From Cyanobium gracile_A (lineage in GTDB: Bacteria > Cyanobacteriota > Cyanobacteriia > PCC-6307 > Cyanobiaceae), in assembly GCF_034931305.1 (NCBI RefSeq), contig NZ_JAYGHY010000001.1, positions 62,001 to 126,000 on the forward strand: 64,000 bases of DNA, in the 5' to 3' direction. The number at the start of each line of letters is the position of its first letter. Position 1 is the stretch's first letter. Both the position numbers and the translations under genes were made by a program. The notes under the pieces are model-generated. The model saw only the letters and a program-made list of their open reading frames with translations. It had not been told where the DNA came from and ran no database searches. This document shows, in pieces, positions 1 to 8,757 of the stretch.

Positions 1-1
1 G

Positions 2-1012
2 GAGCTTTATCGCCATGTGGCCCTGTACCTGCAGGTGCTGCGCCAGGTGCTGCCCCAGCGGGTGCAACAGGCCTGCTTCCATCTGGCCACCCAGGTTCAT
101 CCCCAGCGTTACGCCGAACTCCCCGAGGAGCGCCGTCGCCAGCTCCTCGGCCAGATCAACGAGCTGGTGAGCCGTTGCTCCAGCCTGCTGACGGTGGAGC
201 AGCTGGTGATCCTCGCCTCCCAGATCTCCCGGGAACATCTGCGGCGGGAGCGCCACGAGCGCCAGCAGCTCCTGGAGGAACTCTCCTGGGATGGCGAATC
301 CCCCAATCATTCTCCCGAGCCGGAGCCCCTCCCGCCCGGGTCTGTTCAGATCGCCATGGCTCCACCCCTGACCGGGGGCTCGTTCCTGATGGCAGCGCTG
401 GCCGGTGGCGCTGAAGCTGGCCCCGATGACGCGTCTGCCGATGACGAGGTGGCCGACGAGGACAACGATGGCGACGCCCAGGACCAGAGCGAGGACGAGG
501 AACTGGACGACGAGGAAGAGCCTGCGTCGCCAGGGGATCGGTCCCTGTGGCAGGCCGGCCGGCTACCGGAGGATCCTGAGCAGGTGCTGCGCTGGATGGA
601 CGGCATGGAGCTGGCCCTGGGCCGGCGTCTCCGCAACCTGTCCCATGCCATCAACGTGGAGCTCCTGCGAGGCGGTGTCAGCCGCAGCCTGCTGCCGGTG
701 AGCCTGCTGGATGCGGTTCTCGATGGTCAGCTGGAGACCATGGCCGCCCCGGCCAACCTGATGCGATTGCCCCTTCCCTTCGGCGCCAGCCGTTCCCCCC
801 AGGCCCACGCGATGGCGGTGCTGCTGCGGCCCGTGGAACTGGAACTGGAGGAACCCCGGCTGCGCACTTGCCGGCGGCGGCTGCAGCAGCATCGCCAGGA
901 GGTTCGCAGAATGGCCCAGCAGTTCCGTCGCCTGCAACGGCGGTCACGGATCCACCAGGCCGAACAGCTTTGGCTGCAGGACATCCGCCCCCCATCGATT
1001 CCGAGCGACTGA
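2..1012 (+). CDS. Conserved hypothetical protein with acidic linker, 5' end open
   Basis: The frame is open to the left edge of the window, so the true start may lie outside it. The first in-window start is a GTG at 17, with a GGAG at 1-4 that is rather far away for a ribosome binding site. The protein has two mostly helical, Arg-rich halves separated by a strongly Asp/Glu-rich linker at about residues 140-175. I see no signal peptide, membrane segment or catalytic motif. The stop lies 23 nt before the recG start on the same strand, so the two are probably co-transcribed. I do not recognise a domain family and assign no function. Confidence 0.7.
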   Translation, partial: ELYRHVALYLQVLRQVLPQRVQQACFHLATQVHPQRYAELPEERRRQLLGQINELVSRCSSLLTVEQLVILASQISREHLRRERHERQQLLEELSWDGESPNHSPEPEPLPPGSVQIAMAPPLTGGSFLMAALAGGAEAGPDDASADDEVADEDNDGDAQDQSEDEELDDEEEPASPGDRSLWQAGRLPEDPEQVLRWMDGMELALGRRLRNLSHAINVELLRGGVSRSLLPVSLLDAVLDGQLETMAAPANLMRLPLPFGASRSPQAHAMAVLLRPVELELEEPRLRTCRRRLQQHRQEVRRMAQQFRRLQRRSRIHQAEQLWLQDIRPPSIPSD

Positions 1013-1035
1013 CCGGGTCCTCCGCCGGCCAAGGG

Positions 1036-3522
1036 GTGGGCGGGTCCGCCCTTGCGGCTGTCGATGCCTGGTGCACGCCCCTGCAGCTGGCCTGCCGTCT
1101 GGAGGCCGAAGCCGGCTTCGGCGATCTCCAGGGACGGCGCGACCGCTTCAGCCGCTTCGTCAGCACCAGTCTCGCCGCTCCGGTGGCGGGGCTCGAGGCC
1201 GCCGAACGCCAGCAGCTGGCCGCCCTGGCCCGCGACTTCGGTGGCTATGGCGAGCTGGCCCTGGGGAGCCGCCAGGGCCTGGTGCGCAAGCTGCGCCAGG
1301 CCCTGCATGAGCTGCGTTGTCGCCGCCGCGAGGTCTTGCCGGTGGCGCCTCCACGGCTGCGGCTGGGGGCGCCCGCCGCGGCGGAGCGAGCGGGCACCGC
1401 CACCATGGCCCGCCTCACGGCCCAGACTCCCCTGTCGGAGGTGACGGGCATCGGGCCGAAGACCGCCACCCGGCTGGCCGCCCTCGGGCTGCTGGTGGTG
1501 CGTGATCTTGTCCACCACTACCCCCGCGACTACCTCGATTACGCCCATCTGGTGCGGATCGCCGCCCTGGAGCCGGGGCGGACCGCCACCATCGTGGCGA
1601 CGGTGCGCCGCTGCCACGCCTTCGGCAGCCCCCGCAACCCCAATCTGGCGATCCTGGAACTGCATCTCCAGGACGTCACGGGGCGCCTCAAGGTGACGCG
1701 CTTCTTCGCGGGCCGCCGCTTCAGCAGCCCCGGCTGGTTGAAGTCCCAGCAGCGGCTCTACCCGGTGGGGGCCACGGTGGCCGTGAGCGGACTGGTCAAG
1801 GAGAGCCCCTACGGCCCCGGCTTCGCCGATCCCCTGCTGGAGGTGCTGGAGGCCCCCGGGGCGCCGGTGCGCTCGGAGCAGATCGGCCGCTTCGTGCCCG
1901 TCTATGCCCTCACCGAGGGCCTCAATGGCGAGGCCCTCGCCCGGGCCATCGCCGCGGTGCTGCCCTCGGCGATTCGCTGGCCCGATCCGCTGCCGGAACC
2001 CCTGCGCCTGGAGCTGGGGCTGGTGGGCCGTGGTGAGGCCCTGCAGGGCCTGCACCGCCCCGCCGACAGGGAGGAACTGCAGCGCTGTCGCCGGCGCCTG
2101 GTGTTCGATGAGTTCCTGCTGCTGCAGCTGGCCCTGGGCCAGCGGCGCGAGCGCCTGCGCCGCTCACCCGCCCCGCCGTTGCTGCTGCCCGTGGGTGGCG
2201 AAGACCTGGTGAGCCGCTTTCTGGCCCTGCTGCCCTTTCCGCTCACCGGTGCCCAGAACCGGGTGCTGGCGGAGATCCGCGCCGACATGGAGCGGCCCCA
2301 GCCCATGGCCCGGCTGGTCCAGGGGGACGTGGGCAGTGGCAAGACAGTGGTGGCCCTGGCGGCCCTGCTGGGCGCCATCCAGGCGGGCCATCAGGGGGCC
2401 CTGATGGCGCCCACCGAAGTGCTGGCGGCGCAGCATTTCCACAAGCTGGCCGGTTGGTTGCCCCAGCTCAACGTCAGCATCGAGTTGCTCACCGGCTCCA
2501 CCCCCGCCCGCCGTCGCCGCCAGCTGCTGCAGGACCTGGCCAACGGTCAGGTGAACCTGCTGGTGGGCACCCACGCTTTGCTCGAGGATCCGGTCCAGTT
2601 CGACCGCCTCGGCCTGGTGGTGGTCGACGAGCAGCACCGCTTCGGCGTCCGCCAGCGCAACCGGCTGCTGGCCAAGGGGCTCCAGCCCCACCTGCTGACC
2701 ATGACCGCCACCCCGATCCCCCGCACCCTGGCCCTCTCCATCCACGGTGACCTGGACATCAGCCAGATCGACGAACTGCCGCCGGGCCGTACCCCGATCC
2801 GCACCCGCCTGCTGCGGGGAGCGGAGCGCCCCAGTGCCTGGGAGCTCGTGCGCCAGGAGGTGGCCAAGGGGCAGCGGGCCTACGTGGTGCTGCCCCTGGT
2901 GGAGGAATCGGAGAAGCTCGACCTGCGCTCCGCCGTGGAGGTGCACCGCCACCTCGACGAGGAGGTGTTCCCCGCCCTTGCCGTGGGCCTGTTGCACGGG
3001 CGGATGACCGGGGAGGAAAAGCAGCGGGCCATCAGCGCCTTCCAGGAGGGACGCTCCCAGGTGCTGGTGTCCACCACGGTGGTGGAGGTGGGGGTGGACG
3101 TGCCGGAGGCGAGTGTGATGGTGATCGAACATGCCGAGCGCTTCGGCCTGGCCCAGCTGCACCAGCTGCGCGGACGGGTCGGCCGGGGCGCTGCCGCCTC
3201 CCATTGCCTGCTGCTGCACGAGGGCGACAACGCCATGGCCCGCCAGCGGCTGGAGCTGCTGGCCCGCAGCGGCGACGGCTTCGAGATCGCCGAGATGGAC
3301 CTGAGGCTGCGGGGCCCCGGCCAGGTGCTTGGCACCCGCCAGTCGGGGCTGCCGGACCTGGCCCTGGCCAGCCTCAGCGACGACGGCGCTGTGCTGGAGG
3401 AGGCCCGGCTGGCGGCACGGCGGATCCTGGCGGCGGATCCTGGCCTGGACCACCACCCCCACCTGCGCCAGGCCCTGGAAGCCCAGCGCCGCCGTTCAGT
3501 GGAGGCGGCCCAGTTGAATTGA
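1036..3522 (+). CDS. recG: ATP-dependent DNA helicase RecG
   Basis: RecG remodels stalled replication forks and branch-migrates Holliday junctions. The order of parts is an N-terminal extension of about 150 residues, a helix-hairpin-helix-like stretch (TGIGPKTATRLAALG), the wedge/OB domain, then two helicase domains. Walker A (GDVGSGKT) is at about residue 430, the DEQH Walker B box at about 532, and the helicase C-terminal motif LRGRVGRG lies near the end. The start chosen is GTG 1036, just after the upstream gene's stop. The frame stays open further upstream inside that gene, so the start is uncertain. The N-terminal extension, longer than in enterobacterial RecG, is usual in cyanobacteria. 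Confidence 0.95.
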   Translation: MGGSALAAVDAWCTPLQLACRLEAEAGFGDLQGRRDRFSRFVSTSLAAPVAGLEAAERQQLAALARDFGGYGELALGSRQGLVRKLRQALHELRCRRREVLPVAPPRLRLGAPAAAERAGTATMARLTAQTPLSEVTGIGPKTATRLAALGLLVVRDLVHHYPRDYLDYAHLVRIAALEPGRTATIVATVRRCHAFGSPRNPNLAILELHLQDVTGRLKVTRFFAGRRFSSPGWLKSQQRLYPVGATVAVSGLVKESPYGPGFADPLLEVLEAPGAPVRSEQIGRFVPVYALTEGLNGEALARAIAAVLPSAIRWPDPLPEPLRLELGLVGRGEALQGLHRPADREELQRCRRRLVFDEFLLLQLALGQRRERLRRSPAPPLLLPVGGEDLVSRFLALLPFPLTGAQNRVLAEIRADMERPQPMARLVQGDVGSGKTVVALAALLGAIQAGHQGALMAPTEVLAAQHFHKLAGWLPQLNVSIELLTGSTPARRRRQLLQDLANGQVNLLVGTHALLEDPVQFDRLGLVVVDEQHRFGVRQRNRLLAKGLQPHLLTMTATPIPRTLALSIHGDLDISQIDELPPGRTPIRTRLLRGAERPSAWELVRQEVAKGQRAYVVLPLVEESEKLDLRSAVEVHRHLDEEVFPALAVGLLHGRMTGEEKQRAISAFQEGRSQVLVSTTVVEVGVDVPEASVMVIEHAERFGLAQLHQLRGRVGRGAAASHCLLLHEGDNAMARQRLELLARSGDGFEIAEMDLRLRGPGQVLGTRQSGLPDLALASLSDDGAVLEEARLAARRILAADPGLDHHPHLRQALEAQRRRSVEAAQLN

Positions 3523-3557
3523 TCCAGCCCAGCGAGCCGCCCCGCACCCCCTGCCCC

Positions 3558-4265
3558 ATGCCCCCCCTGCGCCCCTGGAGTCCGATCCCGATCGATGACG
3601 CTGGTGAGCCCCTGGATGAGCTGCCGGCGACGCTGTGGCGACTGGAGCCCCACCCGTATCAGCGGCTGGGGGCGCCCTACGGCGCCGGAGCCAGTCCGTT
3701 CCGGCTGAGGCGGGGGGTGATCGTCCGGCTGAAGACGGCCCAGGGCCTGCTTCAGCAACAGCAGCCCCACTGGCGGCTGGCGATCTTCGATGCCTGGCGC
3801 CCCCTTGCCGTGCAGGCCTTCATGGTTCGGCACGCCTTCCGCGAGGCCTGCCGGGAGCGGAGCCTCGACCCCGACGCCGCCGGGCCTGCCCAGGCGGCCG
3901 TGGCGGCGGAGGTGGATCGCTTCTGGGCCCCGCCGAGCCCTGATCCGGCCACTCCGCCGCCCCACAGCACCGGGGCGGCGGTGGATCTCACCCTGGCCGA
4001 GGCCGACGGCCGGCCTCTGGCGATGGGCGGGGAGATCGACGCGATCGGGCCGATCTCCCATCCCGATCACTACGCCGAGGCCCCCCCTGGCAGCGAGGCC
4101 GCCGACTGGCACGTCCGCCGGCTCCTGCTGGTGGGCGTGATGGCGGCGGCGGGGTTTGCCCAGCACCCGAACGAGTGGTGGCACTTCAGCCACGGTGACC
4201 AGCTTTGGGCCTGGCGATGCCAGGAGCCACAGGCTCTTTATGGCGCCGTCGCCGGGGAGGGTTGA
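3558..4265 (+). CDS. D-alanyl-D-alanine dipeptidase, M15 family (VanX/DdpX-like)
   Basis: This is a zinc-dependent dipeptidase of the M15D family, expected to cleave D-Ala-D-Ala released from or destined for peptidoglycan. The VanX signature is present: DAWRP at about residue 77, HSTGAAVDL with likely zinc ligands His136 and Asp143, and EWWHF with His209. The length of 235 residues suits the family. No signal peptide is seen, so action is probably cytoplasmic. The start is ATG 3558, 35 nt after the recG stop, so the gene may belong to the recG transcript. Its 3' end overlaps the convergent small lipoprotein gene by 28 nt. No vanH or vanA partners are nearby, so this is more likely D-Ala recycling than glycopeptide resistance. 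Confidence 0.9.
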   Translation: MPPLRPWSPIPIDDAGEPLDELPATLWRLEPHPYQRLGAPYGAGASPFRLRRGVIVRLKTAQGLLQQQQPHWRLAIFDAWRPLAVQAFMVRHAFREACRERSLDPDAAGPAQAAVAAEVDRFWAPPSPDPATPPPHSTGAAVDLTLAEADGRPLAMGGEIDAIGPISHPDHYAEAPPGSEAADWHVRRLLLVGVMAAAGFAQHPNEWWHFSHGDQLWAWRCQEPQALYGAVAGEG

Positions 4266-4639
4266 GGCGCGGCCACGGGGATCACCGTGCCCGGCAGGGT
4301 CAGGCCCAGTTCCCGGAACAGCACGCTGGCCTGGGGACGGGTCAGCAGCCCCTTCTGGACACAGCGCTTGAGGCTGGCCAGGGTCAGGTCGTCCTGAAGG
4401 CGGCGCAACTTGGCCAGCACCTCGGGGCTCTGGTCGGCGTAGGGGCGCAGGTGGTTCTTGTAGGAGGCGCTGATCGACTCCGGTTTGCAGGCCTGGGGGT
4501 CTGAATGGAAGTGCTGGACAGGCGCCTCGGGGGGCCTAGGGCGCTCCGCCGCCTCGCTGGCGCGGCCGGCACCGGGCAGGCAACCCAGCAGCACCCCACA
4601 GAGCAGAGCCTTGACGGCGACGTCCGTACGGCTCGGCAT
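4238..4639 (-). CDS. Small exported protein, probable lipoprotein, unknown function
   Basis: A 133-residue protein with an N-terminal hydrophobic export signal ending in a lipobox-like VLLGC at about residues 16-20, so it may be lipid-anchored. The mature part is helical with two further cysteines (QACKP and KRCVQ), which could form a disulfide. The start chosen is ATG 4639, because an upstream in-frame ATG at 4663 would put eight polar residues before the signal. It converges on the dipeptidase gene, with a 28-nt overlap of coding ends. I do not recognise the family. It resembles small secreted proteins of picocyanobacteria. Confidence 0.65.
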   Translation of the reverse strand: MPSRTDVAVKALLCGVLLGCLPGAGRASEAAERPRPPEAPVQHFHSDPQACKPESISASYKNHLRPYADQSPEVLAKLRRLQDDLTLASLKRCVQKGLLTRPQASVLFRELGLTLPGTVIPVAAPQPSPATAP

Positions 4640-4691
4640 GCGCAGGACCTGACAAGTACCCAATGTTAGAAGGCGTCCAGGGACGGCCTGA

Positions 4692-6467
4692 TCAGGGGGG
4701 GGAGAGCAGCTGGCCGACCCGTTCGTCTCCGAGCCTGTCGATGAAGTCGCCGAAGCGGCTGCGGACGCCCCCCTCGTCGCGCCAGGCCGTCAGCAGGGGC
4801 TCCAGGGTGGCCTCCAGCTTCTCCAGGGGCATCTTCTCCAGGTAGGGCCTGGCCAGGCGCGTCAGGCCATGGCTGCCGCCAAGCCAGAGCTGGTAGGTGT
4901 CCACCGCGCTCCCCACCAGTCCGATCTCGGCCATGTAGGGGCGGGCGCAGCCGTTGGGGCAGCCGGTCATGCGCACCAGGAGCGGTTTACTGATTTCCAG
5001 CCGCTCCAGCAGGGCGTCGAGGCGGCCCAGCACGTCGGGGAGGACCCGTTCGGCTTCGGTGACGGCCAGACCGCAGAGGGGCAGGGCCGGGCAGGCCAGG
5101 GCATGCCGGGCCAGGGCGGGCGGAGCCTCCGGGCTGCTGAGGCCGAGCGCCGCCAGCGCCTCCCGCACCGACGTCCGCTGGGCGCTGCCGATGTTGCAGA
5201 GCAGCAGGTCCTGGTTGGGGGTGAGCCGCACCTCCAGCTGGTAGGTCTCGATCAGGCGGCGCAGGCCGGTCTTGAGGTCTCCCTGCAGGCGTCCACAGAG
5301 CACGGGCAGACCCACGAACCACAGGCCCGGTGACTGGCGGTGCCAGCCCAGGTAGTCGGTCAGGACGGCGGTCGGTTCGCGGCGCAGCCCCTTGATCGGA
5401 TGGGGAAAGTAACGGCCCAGTTCGGTCCGGAACCAGTCGACGCCGCGGTCGTGGATCAGGTACTTCATCCGGGCGTGGCGGCGCTGTTCCCTGTCGCCGT
5501 GGTCGCGCTGCAGGGCCACGATCGCCTGCACCAGTTCCAGCACATGGGCGGCGGCCACGTAGCCGAGGGGATCGGCCGTGCGGGCGAAGGTCTCCTCTTT
5601 GTTGTGGGTCCGCCCCATGCCACCGCCCACGTAGACGTTGCAACCCAGGGGGCGGCCAGAGGGATCGCTGAACAGCACCAGGCCGATGTCCTGGGTCAGC
5701 AGGTCGACGGAGTTGTCACCTGGGACGGTGACGGCCACTTTGAACTTGCGCGGCAGGTAGGTGGAGCCGTAGAGGGGTTCGGCCTTGTCGCCACTGAACA
5801 CGGCACCGCTCTCCTGCAGCTTGCGCGCCTTCCTGGCGGGACCTTTGGGCTTGATGCGGTAACTCAGATCCCCATCCACCCAGAGGTCCAGGTAGGACCC
5901 CTCGGCCGCCTGGGGCGCCAGCAGATCGGCAATCTGATCCGCCAGCAGACGGGCCTCCGGATAGCCGTCGCGCTCAAAGGGAGCAGCTGGGGCCATCACG
6001 TTGCGGTTGATGTCACCACAGGCTGAAAGGGTTGAGCCCAGGGCCCGCACGATGCCTCCGATCACCTCCTTGAGGTCGGTCTTCAGCACGCCGTGCATCT
6101 GGAAGGCCTGGCGCGTGGTGATCCGCAGGGTGCCGTTGCCCAGCCGATCCGCCAGGCTATCGAGGGCCAGATACAGGGAGGTGGGAATGCGGCCGCCGGG
6201 ATTGCGCAGGCGCAGCATCATCTGCCAGTCCTTTTCGGCCCCCTTGCGACGGTTGTCCCGGTCGTCCTGCTGGTAACTGCCGTGGAACTTGAGGATCTGG
6301 ACGGCGGGATCGGTGAAGCTGGGCAGGGCGTTGCCCAGTTCGGCAGCCAACGGATCGTGCAGGTGGCCGCTGCCGGCCTTGAGCGCCTCCTGTTTGGTGG
6401 GGGGTTTGGCGGGGGAAGCCGATGGGAGCGACGTGCTGTCGGCGACCGTCGTCGAAGACATCGGCAT
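4692..6467 (-). CDS. sir: Ferredoxin-sulfite reductase
   Basis: Assimilatory sulfite reductase, reducing sulfite to sulfide with electrons from ferredoxin. At 591 residues it has the duplicated nitrite/sulfite reductase layout. The siroheme/4Fe-4S ligands are visible as a C-x5-C pair (ACPALPLCG, about residues 457-463) and a C-x3-C pair (TGCPNGCA, about 502-506). The motif TLRITTRQAFQMHG, shared by the family, is near residue 115. The N-terminal 30 residues are low-complexity. ATG 6467 is used; an in-frame ATG two codons later is equally possible. The gene is divergent from glyS, with about 107 nt between the starts. Nitrite reductase is less likely, given the close match to cyanobacterial sulfite reductases. 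Confidence 0.93.
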   Translation of the reverse strand: MPMSSTTVADSTSLPSASPAKPPTKQEALKAGSGHLHDPLAAELGNALPSFTDPAVQILKFHGSYQQDDRDNRRKGAEKDWQMMLRLRNPGGRIPTSLYLALDSLADRLGNGTLRITTRQAFQMHGVLKTDLKEVIGGIVRALGSTLSACGDINRNVMAPAAPFERDGYPEARLLADQIADLLAPQAAEGSYLDLWVDGDLSYRIKPKGPARKARKLQESGAVFSGDKAEPLYGSTYLPRKFKVAVTVPGDNSVDLLTQDIGLVLFSDPSGRPLGCNVYVGGGMGRTHNKEETFARTADPLGYVAAAHVLELVQAIVALQRDHGDREQRRHARMKYLIHDRGVDWFRTELGRYFPHPIKGLRREPTAVLTDYLGWHRQSPGLWFVGLPVLCGRLQGDLKTGLRRLIETYQLEVRLTPNQDLLLCNIGSAQRTSVREALAALGLSSPEAPPALARHALACPALPLCGLAVTEAERVLPDVLGRLDALLERLEISKPLLVRMTGCPNGCARPYMAEIGLVGSAVDTYQLWLGGSHGLTRLARPYLEKMPLEKLEATLEPLLTAWRDEGGVRSRFGDFIDRLGDERVGQLLSPP

Positions 6468-6574
6468 GCAGAAGGGTTGTTGGAACGAAACTAGCGAACG
6501 GGACGGATCGGTCCGCTGGCGCTGATCACGATCTCCCTCCTTTGCATACAGTCGCGTCCTGCCCGCCCCCCCGC

Positions 6575-8740
6575 ATGGCCACCTTTCTTCTGGAGATCGG
6601 AACCGAGGAACTGCCGGCCGATTTCGTGCGCCTGGCCCAGCCCCAGCTGGAGGCGATCGTGGCCAGGGATCTGCAGGACGCGCGCCTGTCCTGGGACAGC
6701 CTCAAGGCCAGTGGCACCCCCAGGCGGCTGGCGGTGACCATCGCCGGATTGCCCGAGCGGCAGCAGGACCTGATCGAAGAGCGCAAGGGGCCCCCGGCCC
6801 AGCAGGCTTTCCGCGATGGCCAGCCCACCCCGGCTGCGCTTGGTTTCGCCCGCCGCTGTGGCTGCGACCCCGAGCAACTGGACATCCGCGACACCGACAA
6901 GGGCCCCTTCGTGTTCGCCCGCACCACCGAGGCCGGCCGCTCCGTCGAGGAGGTGCTGGCCGGCTGCATCCCCGGCTGGATCCGCTCCCTGCAGGGGCGG
7001 CGCTTCATGCGCTGGGGGGACGGCGACGGCCGCTTCAGCCGGCCCCTGCGCTGGCTGGTGGCGCTGCTGGATGGGGCGGTGGTCCCGGTGCAGCTCACCG
7101 ATGTGGATCCCCCCCTGGCCAGCGACCGCCTCAGCCGAGGACACCGTCTGCACCAAGGCACGGTGGTGATCCCTTCCGCCGGGGCCTACGCCGCGACCCT
7201 GGCCGCCGCCGATGTGCAGGTCGACCGCCAGGCCAGGGGCCAGATGATTCGGCGGGAGCTGGAGGCGGCTGCGACGCGGGCGGGGGCCGAGCTGGATCTG
7301 CCCGAGGCCCTGTTCGACGAGCTGGTCGACCTGGTGGAGTCCCCCCGCCTGATCGAGGGCAGCATCGACGCCGCGTATCTGGCCCTGCCCCCGGAGGTGC
7401 TCAGCACGGTGATGCGTTCCCACCAGCGCTACGTGCCCCTGCGCTTCTCAACGGCCACGGACGATCCCCTCGCCTTGGTGGCGGAGGGGGTGCTGCTGCC
7501 GCGCTTCCTGTGCATCTCCAATGGCCTCGAGGCCGCCGCCGCCACGATTCGGCGTGGAAACGAACGGGTGCTGCGGGCGCGGCTGGCGGACGCGGCCTTC
7601 TTCCTGGCGGCGGATCGCCGCCAGAGCAGCGCCGAGCGGGTGGAGGCCCTCGACCGGGTCACCTTCGCTGAAGGGTTGGGCAGCCTGGCCGATCGCAGCC
7701 GGCGCCTGGCCTGGTTGGCCGCTCTGCTCTGCCGCAACCTGAAGATCGGCGACGACACCGCCACCGCTGTCCGTCGGGCCGCTCCTCTCTGCAAACACGA
7801 CCTTGTCAGCCAGATGGTGGGGGAATTCCCCGAGCTGCAGGGTGTCATGGGGGCCAAGTACCTGCTGGCGGAAGGGGAAACCCGCGCCGTGGCCCTGGCG
7901 GTCCTGGAGCACTACCAGCCCCGCGGCGCCGGCGATGCCCTGCCGGGGTCGGAGGCGGGGGCGCTGCTGGCCCTGGCCGAGCGCCTGGAGCTGCTGCTCA
8001 GCATCTTCGCCAGGGGCGAACGGCCCAGCGGCTCCTCCGATCCCTATGCCCTGCGCCGTGCCGGCAACGGCCTGCTGCAGATCCTCTGGGATCGGGGCTG
8101 GTCGCTCGACCTGGTGGCGCTGATGGCCGAAGCGACGGCCCATTGGCAGGGGCTGCTGCCCGCCCTGGAGATCCAGCCTGCCGCTCTGGCGGCCGACCTG
8201 CTCGAGTTCCTGCGCCAGCGCCTCGCCAGCCTGCTGGAGGAGGAGGGCTCTAGCGCCGATCTGGTCCAGGCCGTGGCCGGAGAGAGCGTGTCGCTGGAGC
8301 GGCTGTTGCGGGACCCGGCCGATGCCCGGGCCCGGGTGGAGCTGCTGCGGCGCCTGCGGGATGAGCAGCGCCTGCCCCTGGTGCAGGCGGTGGTGCAACG
8401 GGCCTCCAGGCTGGCCGACCATGCTGATCTGGCCGCCGACCTGCTCAGCCCCGCCGGGGTGGTGGATCCGGCCCTGTTCGCTTCCCCCAGCGAGGCCGCC
8501 GTCCTGTCGGTGCTGGAGCGGTTGGCGGTGCATGCCGCCGCCAGCGGCACCGCCCGCTACGACCCCCTCGCCCGCCTGCTGGGGGAGAGCGGCGCCACCC
8601 TGGCCGCCTTCTTCGATGGCGACGACAGCGTCATGGTGATGTGCGACGAGCCCGAGGTGCGCCGTAACCGGCTGCGGCTGCTGGCCGTGCTGCGCAACCA
8701 GGCTGCCGTGCTCGCCGACTTCGCCCGCCTGGGTGGCTGA
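6575..8740 (+). CDS. glyS: Glycine--tRNA ligase beta subunit
   Basis: Beta subunit of the heterotetrameric (alpha2beta2) glycyl-tRNA synthetase, which binds tRNA and is needed for charging. At 721 residues it is the normal size. The N-terminus has the family signature LEIGTEELPADF, and conserved blocks include RRFMRWGD, MRSHQRYVPL, KHDLVSQMVGEFPELQG and DPYALRRAGNGLL. The ATG at 6575 is set by the conserved N-terminal motif; a longer open frame upstream overlaps the sir gene and is not used. The alpha subunit gene glyQ is not in this window. Confidence 0.97.
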   Translation: MATFLLEIGTEELPADFVRLAQPQLEAIVARDLQDARLSWDSLKASGTPRRLAVTIAGLPERQQDLIEERKGPPAQQAFRDGQPTPAALGFARRCGCDPEQLDIRDTDKGPFVFARTTEAGRSVEEVLAGCIPGWIRSLQGRRFMRWGDGDGRFSRPLRWLVALLDGAVVPVQLTDVDPPLASDRLSRGHRLHQGTVVIPSAGAYAATLAAADVQVDRQARGQMIRRELEAAATRAGAELDLPEALFDELVDLVESPRLIEGSIDAAYLALPPEVLSTVMRSHQRYVPLRFSTATDDPLALVAEGVLLPRFLCISNGLEAAAATIRRGNERVLRARLADAAFFLAADRRQSSAERVEALDRVTFAEGLGSLADRSRRLAWLAALLCRNLKIGDDTATAVRRAAPLCKHDLVSQMVGEFPELQGVMGAKYLLAEGETRAVALAVLEHYQPRGAGDALPGSEAGALLALAERLELLLSIFARGERPSGSSDPYALRRAGNGLLQILWDRGWSLDLVALMAEATAHWQGLLPALEIQPAALAADLLEFLRQRLASLLEEEGSSADLVQAVAGESVSLERLLRDPADARARVELLRRLRDEQRLPLVQAVVQRASRLADHADLAADLLSPAGVVDPALFASPSEAAVLSVLERLAVHAAASGTARYDPLARLLGESGATLAAFFDGDDSVMVMCDEPEVRRNRLRLLAVLRNQAAVLADFARLGG

Positions 8741-8757
8741 GGCGCCTGGGGGCTGGC

